DNA of 64,000 nucleotides from Paraclostridium hominis (GCF_014306135.1 NZ_JACRWD010000001.1:1426001-1490000), one strand, 5' to 3'; positions 41,511 through 51,106 are shown, counted from the first letter of the stretch. Made by a program: numbers and translations. Notes: generated by a model from the letters alone, not told the origin.

Positions 41511-42863
41511 TTAAATATTAGAAAATTCTTCTACTGAAATGTTACTTTCTATTTTTTCATTTTCATTTATAACTTTTGCAGTGTATCGTTTAACATTTGC
41601 AATTACGTACATAACTATAAATGTTATAGATTCTGAAACTAATACACTTGACCATATACCATTTAGTCCGAATAATTTAGGTAATACTATTAAGCAAATT
41701 GGTAAAAATACCATTGATCTAAATAAACAAATTAAATTTGAGAATTTTGGTATTTCTATAGCTTGATAGTAAACTAAAGTGTTTAAGTTTATACTACCTA
41801 TTATATAAGCTAAACATGCTATTTTGATACCATGATATCCAAGTTTAGCTATTTGAGCATCTGTTGTAAATATACCAACTATACTTCTACCAAATACAAA
41901 ACATATTAAAGCTGCACTTATACTAACTATAAGTGAACACTTACAGTTTATGCTATAAAACTTTAACATTTTCTTAGAATCTCTTCTACCGAAATTGTAA
42001 CTTATAAGTGGTTGTGCTCCAAATGTTAATCCTAGTAAAACCATATATATATTTGTAGTTATATAATTTATTATACTATATGTTGATATACCTATTTCTC
42101 CCATAAAGTTTGATAAAGCTATATTGTGTAAAAATACTATTATAGAGAAACTTGCCTGACCAAAAAATGATGGGAATCCTACATTTAAAACTTCTTTTAT
42201 AGTAGCTTTGTCTAAAGATGTATTTCCAAAGCTTAAATATCCTCTTTTCTTTATAAAATGAGGAAGTAATATAAGCACTGTAACTATCTGCCCAAGACCC
42301 GTAGCTATTGCTGCTCCTTTTATACCCATAGCTAAAGGGAATATAAATACATAATCAAGTATTACATTAGTTATAGCTCCTGCAATAGTCGAAACCATAG
42401 CAAGCTTTGGTCTATTATCATTTCTAACAAAACTATTAAGTACTATACCTACTAAGTTAGGTGTACAAAATATTGCATAGTATAAAAGATAATCAGCTGC
42501 TAATGGCTCTAAATTCTCAGTTGCTCCTAACATTCTTACTATAGGTTTATTAAATATAATACATACTAAACTTGTTATTATACTTATTATTAATAATAAT
42601 TTAAATACCTGTCTAAATATATCTACTGCTTTATCAACTTCATCAGCACCTACATTTTTAGATACTAATGCTCCTCCACCTACTGCTAGCATATTTGCAA
42701 TTCCAAATAATACAACAGTAAAAGGAAGTACTATATTTACAGCAGCTAAAGCCGAGCTTCCAACACCTTGACCTACAAAAATTCCATCTATAACAGTATA
42801 TAATGACGATATAAACATTGCCAATGATGATGGAATGGCATAACTTAAAAATTCTTTAACCAT
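41511..42863 (-). CDS. MATE-family efflux transporter
   Basis: 450 residues, twelve transmembrane segments. YAIPSSLAMFISSLYTVIDGIFVGQGVG is the signature start of the clostridial/MepA-like MATE group; the second half repeats the pattern (SFFGQASFSIIVFLHNIAL). Exports drugs or toxic metabolites using an ion gradient. A MerR-type promoter lies 32-62 bp upstream, and the MerR gene follows on the same strand after a terminator. Confidence 0.93.
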   Translation of the reverse strand: MVKEFLSYAIPSSLAMFISSLYTVIDGIFVGQGVGSSALAAVNIVLPFTVVLFGIANMLAVGGGALVSKNVGADEVDKAVDIFRQVFKLLLIISIITSLVCIIFNKPIVRMLGATENLEPLAADYLLYYAIFCTPNLVGIVLNSFVRNDNRPKLAMVSTIAGAITNVILDYVFIFPLAMGIKGAAIATGLGQIVTVLILLPHFIKKRGYLSFGNTSLDKATIKEVLNVGFPSFFGQASFSIIVFLHNIALSNFMGEIGISTYSIINYITTNIYMVLLGLTFGAQPLISYNFGRRDSKKMLKFYSINCKCSLIVSISAALICFVFGRSIVGIFTTDAQIAKLGYHGIKIACLAYIIGSINLNTLVYYQAIEIPKFSNLICLFRSMVFLPICLIVLPKLFGLNGIWSSVLVSESITFIVMYVIANVKRYTAKVINENEKIESNISVEEFSNI

Positions 42864-42894
42864 ATTATACCTCCTATAATTTTTCCTAAATCAA

Positions 42895-42925
42895 ATTATA
42901 AAGTCTATAGTAGGTATAGAGTCAA
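42895..42925 (-). promoter_or_regulatory. MerR-type promoter (19-bp spacer) of the MATE gene
   Basis: Minus strand: -35 TTGACT (42920-42925), 19-bp spacer holding the dyad CTATA-N5-TATAG, -10 TATAAT (42895-42900). Over-long spacers with a central dyad are the hallmark of MerR-activated promoters. Confidence 0.7.
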
Positions 42926-42963
42926 TAATATTTATTTATTTTTTAAGTTTTCTAACTAAAATA

Positions 42964-42997
42964 AAAAGCTCACACCTTATTTTTGATGTAAGCTTTT
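42964..42997 (-). terminator. Terminator after the DUF378 gene
   Basis: Stem AAAAGCT / AGCTTTT plus ACA/TGT with one mismatch, 12-nt loop. Confidence 0.6.
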
Positions 42998-43017
42998 AAT
43001 CTTTCACTATATTTTTG

Positions 43018-43224
43018 TTATTTACGATTATCATCATTTAACGTAAATAGCGTGTATATAGAATATAAACCAGCTAATCCTACTAATGTAAATATACTTT
43101 TACTTATCATTGAATAAGTTCCACCAAATAAATTTCCTACAAAGTCTAAATTAAATAGACCTATAGTTCCCCAGTTTAAAGCTCCTATTATAACTAATAC
43201 TAATGCTATTTGTCTTAATAACAT
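43018..43224 (-). CDS. DUF378 (YuzA-like) small membrane protein
   Basis: 68 residues with two transmembrane helices (about 5-24 and 40-60). ALVLVIIGALNWGTIGLFNLDFV is the conserved DUF378 block, with the invariant GALNWG. Function of the family is unknown. GGAGTG ribosome site before the ATG; single gene with its own terminator. Confidence 0.9.
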   Translation of the reverse strand: MLLRQIALVLVIIGALNWGTIGLFNLDFVGNLFGGTYSMISKSIFTLVGLAGLYSIYTLFTLNDDNRK

Positions 43225-43383
43225 AATACCACACTCCTTATGAAGTTTTTTCTCTGAGTTAGTATTTCCAATATTTATTTAAATATTCCATTTTTTATAA
43301 GATTTCTGTAATTTTATTAACTTATAAAATATATGTTAAAATAATATTGATAGTAAAATATATTTTATTAATGGGGGTTTTTT

Positions 43384-44295
43384 ATGTTTATTAAAAATGA
43401 AAGTTTAGTCGATAAAGCTAGATATTCTAAGAAGCTGCCTAATTTAATTTGGGCTATTATCCTAGCTTTAGTATTTTTAAATGTAGGAGCTATACTTGGT
43501 TCACTTATAATTACACCACTTGTTATTTTTTTAAGTGTCTCCCATATTTTTTCATTTAATTTTATAGCACTTTTAGCTTCTTTGCTTAGTTTTTTGGGAA
43601 TATCTTTATTAGTATTTTTCAGAGTAAAAAAAATAGAAAAAAGAAAAATTTCATCTATTGGTTTTTCTAAAGAAAAGTGGCTAAAAAAATATGTTATTGG
43701 ATTTTTAATAGGATTGATATTAATGGGACTAGTTGTTTTAATATTATATTTATTTGGGTTTGCTAAAATAAATATAACTCCAACTCAGCCAATAGGTAAA
43801 CTTGCCTTAGTTAACGTATTTGTGTTATTAATTGGATGGATAATTCAAGGTGGTACGGAAGAAATATTAACTAGAGGATGGCTTATGAATGTTTTAGGCG
43901 CTAGATATGGTATAAAATTTGGACTGTTTATTTCTTCTGTATTTTTTGGAGCTCTACATCTACTTAATCCTAATGTAAATTATGTAGCAATTTTAAACAT
44001 AATATTAGTTGGATATTTATTTGGTTTATATGTAATAAAAACTAACGACCTTTGGGGTGCTTGTGGTATTCACAGTGCTTGGAATTTTGCTCAAGGAAAT
44101 TTATTTGGTTTTGAAGTTAGTGGTTTAAATGTCAATGTAGGAAGCTTATTTGATTTTAATCTAACTGGAAATAGTCTTATTTCAGGTGGTTCTTTTGGTC
44201 CTGAAGCTGGTCTTTGTTCTACACTTATTTTAATTTTAGGTATAATAATTATTCTTTTACTTGATAAAAAAGGTGTATTTAATAAATATAATTGA
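43384..44295 (+). CDS. CPBP-family intramembrane metalloprotease (CAAX protease / Abi type)
   Basis: 303 residues, about eight transmembrane helices. Catalytic motifs of the family: EE at 159-160 with R164 (GGTEEILTRGW), H192 (FGALHLLNP) and H230/N234 (GIHSAWNFAQGN). These glutamic intramembrane proteases process prenylated proteins or bacteriocin leaders, or give bacteriocin self-immunity. No bacteriocin gene is visible, so the substrate is unknown. It may be co-transcribed with the DUF1622 gene 50 bp downstream. Confidence 0.93.
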   Translation: MFIKNESLVDKARYSKKLPNLIWAIILALVFLNVGAILGSLIITPLVIFLSVSHIFSFNFIALLASLLSFLGISLLVFFRVKKIEKRKISSIGFSKEKWLKKYVIGFLIGLILMGLVVLILYLFGFAKINITPTQPIGKLALVNVFVLLIGWIIQGGTEEILTRGWLMNVLGARYGIKFGLFISSVFFGALHLLNPNVNYVAILNIILVGYLFGLYVIKTNDLWGACGIHSAWNFAQGNLFGFEVSGLNVNVGSLFDFNLTGNSLISGGSFGPEAGLCSTLILILGIIIILLLDKKGVFNKYN

Positions 44296-44345
44296 TAAAT
44301 AAGTTAATTATATAAATAGTTATAATTTTAACTTAGGAGGATATT

Positions 44346-44693
44346 ATGTTAGAAGAGGTAATGACTAAATATATTCCTATATTGGTTAGTATATTTGAAA
44401 TTATGGGCGTAATAATTATAACAATAGGTGCTTTTAAAGCTTTTTACTTTTATTTAAGTAATAATCTTTTTAGTAAAAAGTATGGTTTTAAACATCAATT
44501 TGCAACTGCTATGGCAACTGGATTAGAATTCAAATTAGCTGCTGAAATTTTAAAAACAGTACTTGTTAAAACATTAGATGAACTTGTAATTTTAGGTGCT
44601 GTATTTTTACTTAGAGTACTTATGACTTTTGTTATTGAATGGGAAATAAAACAAGATAGTAAAGAAAATAATATAGTCAAAGATAAATCTTAA
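44346..44693 (+). CDS. DUF1622 membrane protein
   Basis: 115 residues with three transmembrane segments (about 13-35, 55-75 with a polar ATAMATGLEFKLAAEI, 84-104). GLEFKLAAEILKT and the closing FVIEWEIKQ are the family's conserved blocks. Function is unknown. AGGAGG precedes ATG with ideal spacing; it follows the CPBP protease gene and ends at a strong terminator. Confidence 0.88.
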   Translation: MLEEVMTKYIPILVSIFEIMGVIIITIGAFKAFYFYLSNNLFSKKYGFKHQFATAMATGLEFKLAAEILKTVLVKTLDELVILGAVFLLRVLMTFVIEWEIKQDSKENNIVKDKS

Positions 44694-44698
44694 AAAAG

Positions 44699-44743
44699 AA
44701 CAGTCTAAAATACCATCTTATTTAGATAATATTTTAGACTGTT
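44699..44743 (+). terminator. Terminator after the DUF1622 gene
   Basis: Thirteen-bp stem AACAGTCTAAAAT / ATTTTAGACTGTT followed by a T-run. Confidence 0.9.
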
Positions 44744-44832
44744 TTTTTTAATTAATCTCTATTCAATCATATTTTCCCATGATGGTAAGTTGTATATTTC
44801 GTATTATCAGCCTTATATTTAGCATATTTAGC

Positions 44833-45603
44833 CTATAATTTAATTGCTTTAGTAGCAATATATGTATCTATATATTCATCCAATAACCCACCACCAGAAT
44901 TGTCTTCATAAAATCCACATATTATAAATCCAGCATCAATTTGTCCGCCTATTTGGCTTTGTAGCGAATGTCCGAATTCTAATGTATCATGAGTATTTAT
45001 TCTTTCTTCTAATTGCTTTTGAGAAAGTTGTTCTATATCTGAATAAGGAATGCTATTGCTTACAACTAGCTTATTATTTTTTTCCCATTCATATAAGTCA
45101 AATATATATGAAATTGGATTTGCAAATCCAGATATTAAAATTCCACCTTTTTTTAATACTCTATAGCACTCATTCCAAGTTTGTTCAATATTATCTACAA
45201 AACTATTTGATACCGGGTGGAATATAAAATCAAAACCTTCATTTTCAAATCTTGATAAATCTCTCATATCCCCTTGTTCTAATTTTATGTCTAAGTTATC
45301 TCTATTTGCTACCATATTATCTTTTAAAAGCTGTTCTTTACTATTGTCAAATACAGTAACTTTAGAACCTAATGCTGAAAATATAGGTCCTTGTTGACCT
45401 CCACCTGAAGCTAGGCAAAGTACGTTTTTGCCATTTATATCTCCTATCCATTCTTTAGGAACTGGTTTTGTAGGTGTTAATAATAATTTAAATTCTCCTT
45501 TTCTAGCTTTTTCTACTTCTTCTGAACTTACTGGTATCGTCCATTTGTTTCCTATCTTGACTTCATTATCCCAAGCGTCTCTATTGTATTTTAATATATC
45601 CAT
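44833..45603 (-). CDS. Class I SAM-dependent methyltransferase
   Basis: 256 residues. Rossmann-fold motifs: KNVLCLASGGGQQGPIFSALG (motif I glycine loop), VTVFDNSKEQL (acidic residue binding ribose), QGDMRDLSRF and FDFIFHPVSNSFV (motif IV), YRVLKKGGILISGF. This layout fits small-molecule methyltransferases of the Methyltransf_11 group; acceptor unknown. Single gene on the minus strand, with a GGGGGG-type ribosome site. Confidence 0.88.
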   Translation of the reverse strand: MDILKYNRDAWDNEVKIGNKWTIPVSSEEVEKARKGEFKLLLTPTKPVPKEWIGDINGKNVLCLASGGGQQGPIFSALGSKVTVFDNSKEQLLKDNMVANRDNLDIKLEQGDMRDLSRFENEGFDFIFHPVSNSFVDNIEQTWNECYRVLKKGGILISGFANPISYIFDLYEWEKNNKLVVSNSIPYSDIEQLSQKQLEERINTHDTLEFGHSLQSQIGGQIDAGFIICGFYEDNSGGGLLDEYIDTYIATKAIKL

Positions 45604-45705
45604 ATATCCCCCCCAATTTTTATTTAATTGTATCTTCTATAAATTTATTATCCATAACTTTGTATTAGAATTATAATTAAATAAAATTTTAAGCTTAAAA
45701 ACAAA

Positions 45706-45735
45706 AAAGTAAGTAATGTTGTTATTACTTACTTT
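45706..45735 (-). terminator. Terminator after the LysR gene
   Basis: Twelve-bp perfect stem AAAGTAAGTAAT / ATTACTTACTTT, 6-nt loop, TTTTTT on the minus strand. Confidence 0.88.
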
Positions 45736-45772
45736 AATCTGTATTTTGGGAAAATCAAAAATATTAAATATA

Positions 45773-46678
45773 TTATATAATTTTATCTCCTTCATTATTG
45801 AAAAAATCTAATACATTTTGTACAAATACATCCACATGTTTATTTTTACTATTTTTATTTCTTGCAATACAATATTCAAATTTGTGATGTGATTTGTTTA
45901 ATTTAAAAGCATTTACACTTTCAACTTTATAAAGTGATTCTTTTGGTAAAACAGCTATCCCTCTGTTAATGCTTACCATAAAAATTAACTCTCCAAAAGA
46001 GTCAACCAATTTAGTTATATTGGGTTCAAATCCATCATTCTCAAAATACTTTATAGTATCTTTATGATAACTTGAGCTAAATTCCTTAGAAAAAATTATA
46101 AGTGGTTCTGATTCTAAATCCTTTCCAGTAACTTCAAATCGATTATTCCAATGATGGTCCTTAGATGTAATAACATACATCTCACAATCAAAAACTGAAT
46201 ATAACTCAAATTCTTCTAATTCTTTTAGCTTACTTTCATTTCCAAATACTATATCTAAGTTGTTTTTTTTAGCATTTTCAACTAAGTTGTTTGGATTATT
46301 TTCTTTTAATTCAATATTTATATTAGGATTATTTTGACTATAGTTTTGTAAAATTTTTTGTAAAAAACTTTTTTCAATGATTCCAGAAATTCCTATATTT
46401 ATATTTCCTGAATATCCATTTTCTAATGATTTTATTTCTTCAACTGCATTGTAATAATCATTTATAATATGTTTACATCTTCTGCAAAACTTTTTACCAG
46501 CAAATGTAAGCTTTGCTCTGTATTCACTTCTATCAAATAATTGTATTCCTAATTCATTTTCTATAGATTGAATTTGTTGACTTATAGCAGTTTGTGATAT
46601 GTTGCAATTTTTAGCAGCTTGTGTGAAACTTCCGTATTCTACAGCTGCTAAAAAATATTCTATTTTTCTTAAATCCAT
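45773..46678 (-). CDS. LysR-family transcriptional regulator
   Basis: 301 residues. N-terminal helix-turn-helix (MDLRKIEYFLAAVEYGSFTQAAKNCNISQTAISQQIQSIENELG), then two alpha/beta effector lobes of the periplasmic-binding type (GNINIGISGIIEK, GELIFMVSINRGIAVLPKESLY). It lies 38 bp after the MFS gene on the same strand, so the pair is probably co-transcribed and the regulator may control the exporter. Confidence 0.92.
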   Translation of the reverse strand: MDLRKIEYFLAAVEYGSFTQAAKNCNISQTAISQQIQSIENELGIQLFDRSEYRAKLTFAGKKFCRRCKHIINDYYNAVEEIKSLENGYSGNINIGISGIIEKSFLQKILQNYSQNNPNINIELKENNPNNLVENAKKNNLDIVFGNESKLKELEEFELYSVFDCEMYVITSKDHHWNNRFEVTGKDLESEPLIIFSKEFSSSYHKDTIKYFENDGFEPNITKLVDSFGELIFMVSINRGIAVLPKESLYKVESVNAFKLNKSHHKFEYCIARNKNSKNKHVDVFVQNVLDFFNNEGDKII

Positions 46679-46716
46679 ATGTTAATCTCCATATTTTTTT
46701 AATAAAATGATATATT

Positions 46717-47883
46717 TTATATTTTTCTATCTCTACCTGATATTATACCTACAAGTAATAAAATAATATGCATAAATATCATTAAAATTAGTGAGCTTGT
46801 CCATGAATTAGTTATATCATGTATCGAACCAAAAAGTATTGGCCCTGTTGCTCCTAAAAAATATCCTATAGCTTGTGATACTCCAGATAAAGCTGATGTT
46901 TCTGCTGAACTCTTTGACCTTACTGCAAAGAATAAATATGCGAAACTTAAACTAGCACCTTGTCCTACTCCCATAAGAACTAATCCTATTATAAGTGTAG
47001 GAATATTAGATGTAAATAATGATAAACATCCTATTAGTGAAATTATAGTTGTAAGAGTTACAAATTTACTTTGACTTTTTTTCTTTCCTGCTATAATTGG
47101 GATTATATACATTGTAGGCATACTACATAATTGTATGGTCATTAATGCTAATGCTGAAAAGCTTGCAGACACTCCTCTGTTTATCAATATTGAAGGTACC
47201 CATGCAAATATTGCATATGCAATCCACGATTGAATACCCATAAACAGTGCTATTGCTATTACTAATTTAGATTTTAACATAGTTGATATTTTAATATCAT
47301 TTTCTTGATTTGTTTTTTCATCTTTTTTATTCATATTTTTACTAAAAACTATCCAAAGAGCTAATGCTATAGATGTTGTTATGATAAAAGCTTCAAAAGT
47401 TAATCTCCATCCTAAAATTGAGTAAAGAAAAATACTTGAGCCAGATCCAACCGCACTAAATAGTCCCATAGTCATTGTAAAAGTACCAGTTAATTTTCCC
47501 ACTTCATCTTTTTTAGAATTTTCAACTATAACACTTGGTAAAACTACATTTGATATACCAATTCCTATAGCAAGTAAAATACTTCCTATAAATAAAGTAC
47601 TAACTAACCCTAAAGATCTTACTATAAGTCCTATTATAATTAATATTAAACTCCCCTTAATAGTAGCTTTTTTACCAAATTTATTATCTATTTTTGGGGC
47701 AATTATTGAAATTACTGCAAATCCAAGTAATGGTATTGATGTTAACAGTCCAAATATTGAATCGTCACATGTAAAACTTTTTTTCAAATATGGTATTAAC
47801 GGGCCAACCATAGTTAAAGGTCCTCTCAAATTTGCTGCTATAAAAATAATTACTAATGTCAATAGACCTTTTTTATTTTTCAT
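46717..47883 (-). CDS. MFS transporter, CynX/NimT family
   Basis: About 388 residues, twelve transmembrane helices. LTLVIIFIAANLRGPLTMVGPLIPYLK is the distinctive opening of the cyanate/2-nitroimidazole (CynX/NimT/YycB) branch, where the N-L-R-x-P stretch in TM1 is typical. Start at 47883 with AAGGAGATATTCTT upstream; the frame runs 35 codons further but without a ribosome site. Substrate unknown. A 49-bp perfect hairpin palindrome lies about 95 bp upstream of the start. Confidence 0.88.
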   Translation of the reverse strand: MKNKKGLLTLVIIFIAANLRGPLTMVGPLIPYLKKSFTCDDSIFGLLTSIPLLGFAVISIIAPKIDNKFGKKATIKGSLILIIIGLIVRSLGLVSTLFIGSILLAIGIGISNVVLPSVIVENSKKDEVGKLTGTFTMTMGLFSAVGSGSSIFLYSILGWRLTFEAFIITTSIALALWIVFSKNMNKKDEKTNQENDIKISTMLKSKLVIAIALFMGIQSWIAYAIFAWVPSILINRGVSASFSALALMTIQLCSMPTMYIIPIIAGKKKSQSKFVTLTTIISLIGCLSLFTSNIPTLIIGLVLMGVGQGASLSFAYLFFAVRSKSSAETSALSGVSQAIGYFLGATGPILFGSIHDITNSWTSSLILMIFMHIILLLVGIISGRDRKI

Positions 47884-47977
47884 AAGAATATCTCCTTCTT
47901 TAATTTTATAATGATTTTTATAAATATTTAGTATTTTTAAATAATTATATATTTTTATTAGATAAAAAGATAATACA

Positions 47978-48026
47978 AATATATACAAAACATCATAAGT
48001 AAAACTTATGATGTTTTGTATATATT
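47978..48026. repeat. Perfect 23-bp inverted repeat with AAA loop
   Basis: Arms 47978-48000 and 48004-48026 are perfectly complementary (core ACATCATAAGT / ACTTATGATGT). Too AT-rich and poorly tailed for a typical terminator, and it lies between a terminator and the MFS promoter region. Candidate operator or small mobile remnant. Confidence 0.75.
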
Positions 48027-48043
48027 ATAATTTCAAGCATAAG

Positions 48044-48074
48044 AAAGCACTTACTTAAAAAAAGTAAGTGCTTT
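48044..48074 (-). terminator. Terminator after the MutS-like gene
   Basis: Thirteen-bp perfect stem AAAGCACTTACTT / AAGTAAGTGCTTT overlapping the stop codon by two bases. Confidence 0.85.
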
Positions 48075-49773
48075 ATATTTGTGAATATTTATTAAAATTT
48101 TCCCAATCTCCATTTTCTAAAAACATCTTTGCCCTACTATCAGCTCTAGCAACTAAATCTTTATCATATCCCATGAATCCTAATAATTTAATAGCATTTC
48201 TAGTTTCAGCACGACCAGTATGAAGCTTATAATCAAATTTAATATCATCATCTGTTATAGTCTCCTCAAAATGGTAATTGTCAAATAAATCTTCAAGTAT
48301 ATAGGTAAGCTCTACATCATGAGTTGCTGCAAAACATATAGTATTATCATTTTCTATACTTTTTAAAACCTCACTTGATGATGCTATCCTTTCAACTGTA
48401 TTTGTTCCTCTAAGAATTTCATCTACAAAACATAAGCAAGGTATATCATTATTTATACTATCTAATATCCTTTTTAAAGATTTAATTTCAACTATATAAT
48501 AACTTTCGCTACTATTTATATCATCTTTTAGAGCCATAGATGTATATATATTAAAATATGATGATTTATATTCTTTTGCAAAACAAGTATATATAGTTTG
48601 AGCTAAGATAGCATTTATAGCTACTGTCTTTATAAAAGTAGATTTTCCAGAAGCATTAGACCCTGTAAGTAATACACCTCTTGAAAAATTCCCGCTGTTT
48701 AGTACTGGATTTTTTATAAGTGGATGATAAATTTTTTCAAATTCTATATAATTTTCTTTTTTTGATTTTGATTTAGTAAGTATCGGCTTAATATAAAAAC
48801 TTAAACTATCTCTAAAAGATGCTATAGCTATTAAAGCATCTATCATTCCAACATATTCATATATAGCTTTTAAATCTTCTTTATTTTTTATAATAGTATT
48901 TTTAACTTTCTCATAAGTTTTTAATTCTTTTAAAAATATTAAATTTGCATACTCAGAAAATACATCCATATCACTCATAATAGATTTAGTTTCACTTCCA
49001 ACACTTTTTCTTTTTATATGCTTAACATTATTTAAGTTTTTTTCTATACTATATACATTTTCTTCTATTTCTTTAATATTCATATTTTTTATTTTATTAG
49101 CTACGTTTATAATGCTTATCATATAGCTAAATCCACTAGCATCATAATTTTTAACTTTACTTCGCTGACTTATGAATACATTTACTACTGCAAGTCCTAT
49201 AGTTAGTGCCAAGAACATAGGATTTATAAGAAGTAATAATAAACTAAGTGTTGGTAGCCACGATATTAATCTATATTTTAATAGTTTACTTTTACTATCA
49301 TCAGCTTCATTAAATAAACAATTAGTTATATATAATTCATCGCTTTTTCCAAGTTTACCTAAAATAAGCTGTATAGCTTGTCTTTCTTTTTCATTATTTC
49401 TAAAGTAATCTATAACTTTATCTCTTTTAATTAAAACTTCTTTATTATATAATGGCTTTCTTAATATATCATATAGTACTTCTTGTCCTGCTGTGCATTG
49501 AGTATTGTTTATCTTCTTAAATACATCATCCATATTTAAATCATTCCAAGTTATATTATCTATTGTATTTTTTTCATTTTTATTTCTAAAATAACTTGAT
49601 ACGTTATTCATTTTTATCATTACTTCATCTAAGTCGATTTCTTTTCCATACTGATTTATTATATTTAACTTTATGTACTTTAATCTTCTCCTATTTTCAA
49701 ATATGGCAAAGCTAGTTCCTATTAATAGTATTGCTCCTGCTCCTACTAATAATTTTAAAATTTCAATTCCCAT
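48073..49773 (-). CDS. Membrane-anchored MutS-like ATPase
   Basis: 566 residues. C-terminal third is a MutS-family ATPase: Walker A LLTGSNASGKSTFIKT, ISSE-type block ESYYIVEIKSLKRIL, Walker B PCLCFVDEILRGTNTVERIASS, and switch ATHDVELT. The middle is helical, like the MutS lever/clamp. There is no mismatch-binding domain I. Instead a transmembrane helix at residues 6-24 and a pair at about 174-205 anchor it to the membrane. It therefore is not MutS itself; such MutS-related membrane proteins are common in Firmicutes with unknown function. The HTH-TPR regulator gene lies 19 bp upstream on the same strand, so the two are probably co-transcribed. Confidence 0.82.
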   Translation of the reverse strand: MGIEILKLLVGAGAILLIGTSFAIFENRRRLKYIKLNIINQYGKEIDLDEVMIKMNNVSSYFRNKNEKNTIDNITWNDLNMDDVFKKINNTQCTAGQEVLYDILRKPLYNKEVLIKRDKVIDYFRNNEKERQAIQLILGKLGKSDELYITNCLFNEADDSKSKLLKYRLISWLPTLSLLLLLINPMFLALTIGLAVVNVFISQRSKVKNYDASGFSYMISIINVANKIKNMNIKEIEENVYSIEKNLNNVKHIKRKSVGSETKSIMSDMDVFSEYANLIFLKELKTYEKVKNTIIKNKEDLKAIYEYVGMIDALIAIASFRDSLSFYIKPILTKSKSKKENYIEFEKIYHPLIKNPVLNSGNFSRGVLLTGSNASGKSTFIKTVAINAILAQTIYTCFAKEYKSSYFNIYTSMALKDDINSSESYYIVEIKSLKRILDSINNDIPCLCFVDEILRGTNTVERIASSSEVLKSIENDNTICFAATHDVELTYILEDLFDNYHFEETITDDDIKFDYKLHTGRAETRNAIKLLGFMGYDKDLVARADSRAKMFLENGDWENFNKYSQI

Positions 49774-49792
49774 TTTTTCACAACCTTTTTAT

Positions 49793-50905
49793 TTAGCTAT
49801 TTTTAGATTTTAATTCTTTTATTTCTTTTATTATATTAATAAAATCTTTGTTATCTTTTATTTCATCAAAGTCTTTTAATAAGCTCATTATTAAAAACTC
49901 ATATGCATCATAAGCATTTGTATTATCTTCTACTTTATCTAATTTATCAAAACACCATTTAGTATTTGGACTTTTAAACTTATTTAAATTGTACTTTCTA
50001 ACAATTACCATCATTTCCTTTAAAGTATTTATAGCTTTTTCTATATCCCCTTGCCTTAAATATATATGTGCTAAACTCATGAAGCTTAAGTATGTCATTT
50101 GTTCATCTTCAAATATTTTTTTAATCTCTATAGATAATTCAAAGTATTTTTGAGCTTTATCAAAATCAATATAATCTAATTCTTTTCCATCTTTATAATT
50201 ATAGTAGTTTGTTCCAAGTGCTATAGCTGCTCCCATAGCTTCTATTAATGCTGTTTGCAAATTTTCTTGCATTAATTTTCTTGCTTGTTCTACTTTGCCT
50301 TGTTCAGTATATATAATAGGTAGTACCATATTGGGATTACAAGTTGGTTTATATATCTTTTTTATAGCTTCTTCTGCTTTATCAGCTTGATTTTTTAATA
50401 AATATTGGCTGCTTATTAAAGTTAGTGATGCTTCTTTAATTTTCATATCTTTAGTGTTTTTCACAGAGTTTTCTAGTATCTTTATACTATCTTCAACTAA
50501 GTTTTCTCGTACATTTTCATCAGTTATATTTGCATAAGCCATAACATGAAGTCCTACTAATCCATAGTGTAACTTATAGTTTGAAGGATATTTTCTTATG
50601 TATTTTTTATGTATATCTAAATATCCATCTATGTCTGAATTTATAATATAAGCTTCACATTCTTTAACTATTTTTATTATTTCACTATCTTCTAATTCTG
50701 CTTTGTAGTTTAGTAGATTATCTATGGTAACTTCAAACAAATTAGCTAATATGGGTAGTATAGTTATATCTGGATAAGTTGTACCACTTTCCCATTTTGA
50801 TATAGCTGGAGTTGATACACCTACATACTGAGCTAAATCTTCTTGTGTCATACCTTTATCTTTTCTAAGTTTTTTTATAACTTCTCCTATTTTTAAGCTT
50901 TCCAT
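49793..50905 (-). CDS. XRE-type regulator with TPR domain
   Basis: 370 residues. Residues 6-65 form an XRE helix-turn-helix (IGEVIKKLRKDKGMTQEDLA, VSTPAISKWESG, LPILANLFEVTIDNLL); the remaining 300 are helical repeats of the TPR type (for example AQKYFELSIEIKKIFEDEQ, SLAHIYLRQGDIEKAINTL). This resembles peptide-sensing (RRNPP-like) or generic HTH-TPR regulators of clostridia. No signal-peptide pheromone gene is visible next to it. It precedes the MutS-like gene by 19 bp. Confidence 0.88.
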   Translation of the reverse strand: MESLKIGEVIKKLRKDKGMTQEDLAQYVGVSTPAISKWESGTTYPDITILPILANLFEVTIDNLLNYKAELEDSEIIKIVKECEAYIINSDIDGYLDIHKKYIRKYPSNYKLHYGLVGLHVMAYANITDENVRENLVEDSIKILENSVKNTKDMKIKEASLTLISSQYLLKNQADKAEEAIKKIYKPTCNPNMVLPIIYTEQGKVEQARKLMQENLQTALIEAMGAAIALGTNYYNYKDGKELDYIDFDKAQKYFELSIEIKKIFEDEQMTYLSFMSLAHIYLRQGDIEKAINTLKEMMVIVRKYNLNKFKSPNTKWCFDKLDKVEDNTNAYDAYEFLIMSLLKDFDEIKDNKDFINIIKEIKELKSKNS

Positions 50906-51052
50906 ATCTTTTCCCCCTTTGATACTATATAATTAGTATATATTACCTTTTAAGAATAAACAATTTACTAAAATTTAACTTTTATTCAAATTTTTTAACT
51001 ACAAGTTAATATAATTATAAATATTTATTAATAAATATATTTTGTTTAGGAC

Positions 51053-51106
51053 ATAGTTAAAGACACATTAATAGATAATGTGCCTTTTTTATTGATTAAA
51101 ATCTTT
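51053..51106. repeat. Dispersed repeat with hairpin, copy 1
   Basis: About 54 bp (starting TAGTTAAAGACACATTAATA) nearly identical to 52429-52482. It includes a hairpin CACATTA/TAATGTG followed by TTTTTT on the plus strand. Together with the other copy it brackets the pseudogene and PadR gene. Confidence 0.7.

Noticed and set aside
48073..49773. Mismatch repair MutS or MutS2
   Set aside because: No mismatch-recognition domain, no Smr domain, and clear transmembrane helices; only the ATPase core is shared.
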